Below are positions 20,537 through 22,917 of a stretch of DNA of 22,917 nucleotides, piece after piece (position 1 is the first letter of the stretch; each line of letters begins with the position of its first letter). The position numbers and the translations under genes were made by a program. Source of the DNA: an uncultured Prevotella sp. (GTDB lineage: Bacteria; Bacteroidota; Bacteroidia; Bacteroidales; Bacteroidaceae); NCBI GenBank assembly GCA_900553155.1, contig USCM01000002.1, forward strand, positions 1 to 22,917. Reading direction: 5' to 3'. Below the pieces are notes generated by a model that saw nothing but the letters and a program-made list of their open reading frames with translations, did not search any database and was not told the origin of the DNA.

Positions 20537-22363
20537 ATGAAAGAATTTCTCCAGATACTGCGGCGCTTCATACCGCCATACAAGAAGTACCTTGCCCTGA
20601 CGGTTGTGTTCAACATCCTGTCGGCTGTACTCAACATCTTCTCGTTTGCCGCCCTCATCCCTATCCTGCAGATATTGTTCCGCACGGAGGGCGCAGGTAC
20701 AGCCACACAGCTTATGCCGTGGAGCCTCAACAACCTCAAGGAGGTGCTTGCCAACAATGCCGACTACTACGTAACGCAGCTCATAGGCAACGTTGGAGCT
20801 ACCACCACGCTGTTACTCATTGGCCTCTTCCTCGCCTTTGCCACATTCCTCAAGACGGGAGCCTACTTCCTCTCGTCTGCCACCATTATACCCATACGCA
20901 CTGGTGTGGTGCGCGACATACGCAACCAGCTATACCAGAAGATAACATCCCTGCCTCTCGGCTTCTTCTCCGAGGAGCGCAAGGGCGACATCATAGCACG
21001 TATGACGGGCGACGTAGGCGAGATTGAGAGCAGCATAATGTCGTCGTTGGACATGCTCTTCAAGAACCCTATACTCATCATATCCTACTTCACTGCCCTA
21101 CTCTTCATCTCGTGGCAGCTTACGCTCTTCACCCTATTCTTTGTGCCGATATTCGGTTGGTTCATGGGATTTGTGGGCAGAAAGCTCAAGCGCAAGTCGA
21201 TTGAGGCGCAGTCGTTATGGAGCGACACGATGTCGCAGGTGGAGGAAACTCTCGGCGGACTGCGTATTATCAAGGCTTTCTGTGCCGAGGACAAGATGAA
21301 CAAGCGCTTCAGCAACATCAACAACAACTACCGCACATCGGTGCAACGTGTCAACATACGACAGCAGATGGCACACCCTATGAGCGAGTTCCTGGGTACG
21401 GTGCTCATCATCATTGTGCTTTGGGTAGGCGGTATACTCGTGCTCGACCAGCAGATACTGTCGGGTCCGACGTTTATCTACTATCTCGTGATGCTCTACT
21501 CTATCATCAATCCGCTTAAAGACTTCTCAAAGGCTGGCTACAACATACCCAAGGGCCTCGCCTCAATGGAGCGTGTAGACAAGATTCTGAAGGCTGTGGA
21601 CACCATCAAGGAGCCTGCCCAACCCAAGCATATAGCTTCGTTTGAGCATCAGATAGAGTTCCGCCACGTGTCGTTCCGCTACGGCGAGCAGTGGGTGCTT
21701 AAGGACGTGAACCTCGTTATAGAGAAGGGCAAGACCGTGGCTCTCGTTGGACAGAGCGGCTCGGGCAAGTCGACACTCGTCGACCTCATACCGCGCTACT
21801 ACGACGTGCAGGAGGGCGAGGTGCTTATCGACGGCATCAACGTCAAGGACCTGGGCATACACGACCTGCGCCAGCTTATCGGCAACGTCAACCAGGAGGC
21901 TATCCTCTTCAACGACTCGTTCCGCAACAACATAACCTTCGGTGTGGACAACGCCACGCAGGAGCAGGTGGAACAGGCTGCACGCATAGCCAACGCACAC
22001 GAGTTTATTATGCAGACCGAGCATGGCTACGACACCAACATAGGCGACCGAGGCGGCCGTCTGTCGGGCGGACAACGCCAGCGTGTAAGCATAGCGCGTG
22101 CCATACTTAAGAACCCGCCTATCCTCATTCTCGACGAGGCTACCTCTGCCCTCGACACCGAGAGCGAGCGTCTGGTGCAGGACGCCCTCGAGCGTCTGAT
22201 GAAGACACGCACCACCGTAGCCATCGCCCACCGCCTCTCTACCATAAAGAACGCCGACGAGATATGCGTAATGCACGAAGGCGAGATTGTGGAGCGTGGC
22301 ACACACGACGAGCTTATAAAGCTTGGCGGCTACTACAAGAAGCTACACGATATGCAGAAGTAA
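20537..22363 (+). CDS. MsbA-like ABC transporter, fused permease and ATPase
   Basis: A 608-aa half-transporter that would dimerise in the inner membrane to export a lipid, lipopolysaccharide precursor, peptide or drug. The N-terminal domain (about 1-330) has six hydrophobic membrane segments and the coupling-helix region LPLGFFSEERKGDIIARMTGDVGEI. The nucleotide-binding domain from about 360 has Walker A GQSGSGKST near 404-412, the Q-loop NQEAILFNDS, signature LSGGQRQR near 508, Walker B ILILDEATSALD near 528-539, and the H-loop AIAHRLSTI near 562. All ATPase motifs are intact. It lies 28 nt after miaB and faces a LicD-like gene across a strong terminator. Which substrate it moves cannot be told, although MsbA-type lipid flipping is a fair first guess. 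Confidence 0.94.
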   Translation: MKEFLQILRRFIPPYKKYLALTVVFNILSAVLNIFSFAALIPILQILFRTEGAGTATQLMPWSLNNLKEVLANNADYYVTQLIGNVGATTTLLLIGLFLAFATFLKTGAYFLSSATIIPIRTGVVRDIRNQLYQKITSLPLGFFSEERKGDIIARMTGDVGEIESSIMSSLDMLFKNPILIISYFTALLFISWQLTLFTLFFVPIFGWFMGFVGRKLKRKSIEAQSLWSDTMSQVEETLGGLRIIKAFCAEDKMNKRFSNINNNYRTSVQRVNIRQQMAHPMSEFLGTVLIIIVLWVGGILVLDQQILSGPTFIYYLVMLYSIINPLKDFSKAGYNIPKGLASMERVDKILKAVDTIKEPAQPKHIASFEHQIEFRHVSFRYGEQWVLKDVNLVIEKGKTVALVGQSGSGKSTLVDLIPRYYDVQEGEVLIDGINVKDLGIHDLRQLIGNVNQEAILFNDSFRNNITFGVDNATQEQVEQAARIANAHEFIMQTEHGYDTNIGDRGGRLSGGQRQRVSIARAILKNPPILILDEATSALDTESERLVQDALERLMKTRTTVAIAHRLSTIKNADEICVMHEGEIVERGTHDELIKLGGYYKKLHDMQK

Positions 22364-22389
22364 CACCTCGCATCGAAAACATCCATTAT

Positions 22390-22447
22390 ATAACAACATC
22401 GTCCCCCTCGCTTGGTCATAGCCAAACGAGGGGGACGATGTTGTTAT
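22390..22447. terminator. bidirectional terminator, 21-bp perfect hairpin
   Basis: The arms 22390-22410 and 22427-22447 are perfect reverse complements over 21 bp, with a GC-rich core (GTCCCCCTCG / CGAGGGGGAC). Inside, TTGG/CCAA can add 4 bp around a 6-nt loop. It stands between the convergent ABC exporter and LicD-like genes and would serve both; AT-rich words lie at either foot. Confidence 0.9.
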
Positions 22448-22467
22448 TGCGCTAAAGGATAGTGATT

Positions 22468-22917
22468 CTACTTCTCTCCTCTCTTGCTGTTCTTCTTAAT
22501 ATACTCCTTGTAAGGTGTTTTAAGGTCGAGATAGCGGAAGTTTTGCGCCGGAATCTGCTTCGGCATCTTCATGTAGTCGCCGTAGCAATAGCGCAGATAA
22601 GCGTCGGGGTTCTGCACACCCATAAGCTCATGGCCCTCAAACATCACCGGTGTAGGCTTGCCATAAACCTCCTTAGGCAGGATGCCGCGCTCGGGTTTGT
22701 TGTCGTGGTCGGCAACAAGCTTTGAAGAGTCGTAGTCGAACTCGCGCTGTATGTTGTTCATATAGCGGTGAGCCCAGTCTTGCGACACAAGCTTGTGCAC
22801 AAGCTTAACCAAGACGGAACGAGGTCCATGACCATGCTTGTAGGGGTCTACCGTGCTATAGTAGAGCAGCTTCTTGGCTATGTTGTAGCGGCGGTAGTGG
22901 CTGTGCATACGGTGCTG
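22468..22917 (-). CDS. LicD-family protein (partial, 5' end outside window)
   Basis: The C-terminal 149 residues of a larger protein; the frame stays open to the window edge, and the Met at 22908 is probably internal. The segment PTPVMFEGHELMGVQNPDAY followed by LRYCYGDYMKMP is the conserved C-terminal part of the LicD/nucleotidyltransferase-like family, which transfers phosphorylcholine or related phospho-groups onto cell-surface glycans. The catalytic N-terminal half is not visible, so activity cannot be judged. The tail is very basic (YKEYIKKNSKRGEK). It converges on the ABC exporter across a 21-bp hairpin. Bacteroidota often carry such genes in surface-polysaccharide loci, which may continue beyond the window. 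Confidence 0.72.
   Translation of the reverse strand, partial: QHRMHSHYRRYNIAKKLLYYSTVDPYKHGHGPRSVLVKLVHKLVSQDWAHRYMNNIQREFDYDSSKLVADHDNKPERGILPKEVYGKPTPVMFEGHELMGVQNPDAYLRYCYGDYMKMPKQIPAQNFRYLDLKTPYKEYIKKNSKRGEK

Overview
This window reads as chromosomal DNA of a Bacteroidales bacterium, most likely Prevotella or a close relative. Clues are near-consensus Bacteroidota promoters (-33 TTTG/TTG, about 20 bp, -7 TAnnTTTG), weak Shine-Dalgarno sites, the long IspG form, a GNAT-nitrilase fusion of a kind known from Bacteroidota, an anaerobic sulfatase-maturase-like radical SAM enzyme, and AT-rich intergenic gaps full of short repeats. No RNA gene, CRISPR array, transposase or integrase was seen.

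Layout. 1-646 (minus): rubrerythrin followed by a rubredoxin cut by the window edge, an anaerobe's peroxide-defence pair. 839-1720 (plus): a divergent AraC-type regulator, ending 6 nt from the 3' end of mutS (1727-4354, minus). 4485-6703 (plus): an unrecognised 214-aa protein and rpoN (sigma-54). 6791-9806 (plus): a PAP2-like membrane protein, purE and ispG. 10022-12213: a HAD phosphatase and cysS. 12385-13516: a META-domain lipoprotein and a Sir2 deacylase, convergent with a small outer-membrane barrel protein (13604-14110, minus). 14424-17794 (plus): the radical SAM maturase, a SpoU/TrmH RNA methyltransferase, and the GNAT-nitrilase fusion. 18091-18753 (minus): a higBA toxin-antitoxin pair. 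19177-22363 (plus): miaB and an MsbA-like ABC exporter, then a 21-bp perfect terminator hairpin and the 3' part of a LicD-like gene (minus).

The genes are mostly housekeeping: DNA repair, translation and tRNA modification, purine and isoprenoid synthesis, sigma-54, redox defence. They form short plus-strand groups separated by repeat-rich gaps.

The unexplained signal is in the gaps. At least four kinds of short repeat sit directly downstream of stop codons: a 26-bp nested palindromic array after ispG with relatives after sir2 and the radical SAM gene; a 22-bp tandem array after the GNAT-nitrilase gene whose heptamer core switches to its reverse complement half way; a 10-bp tandem array after cysS; and a hairpin-centred repeat present after both rpoN and cysS. 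In addition, the higBA module is bracketed by imperfect inverted repeats of equal length (119 nt each), and its promoter lies almost on the toxin start codon with a perfect palindrome over the -33 box. These are the best candidates for something undescribed; none of the genes alone looks like a wholly new system.
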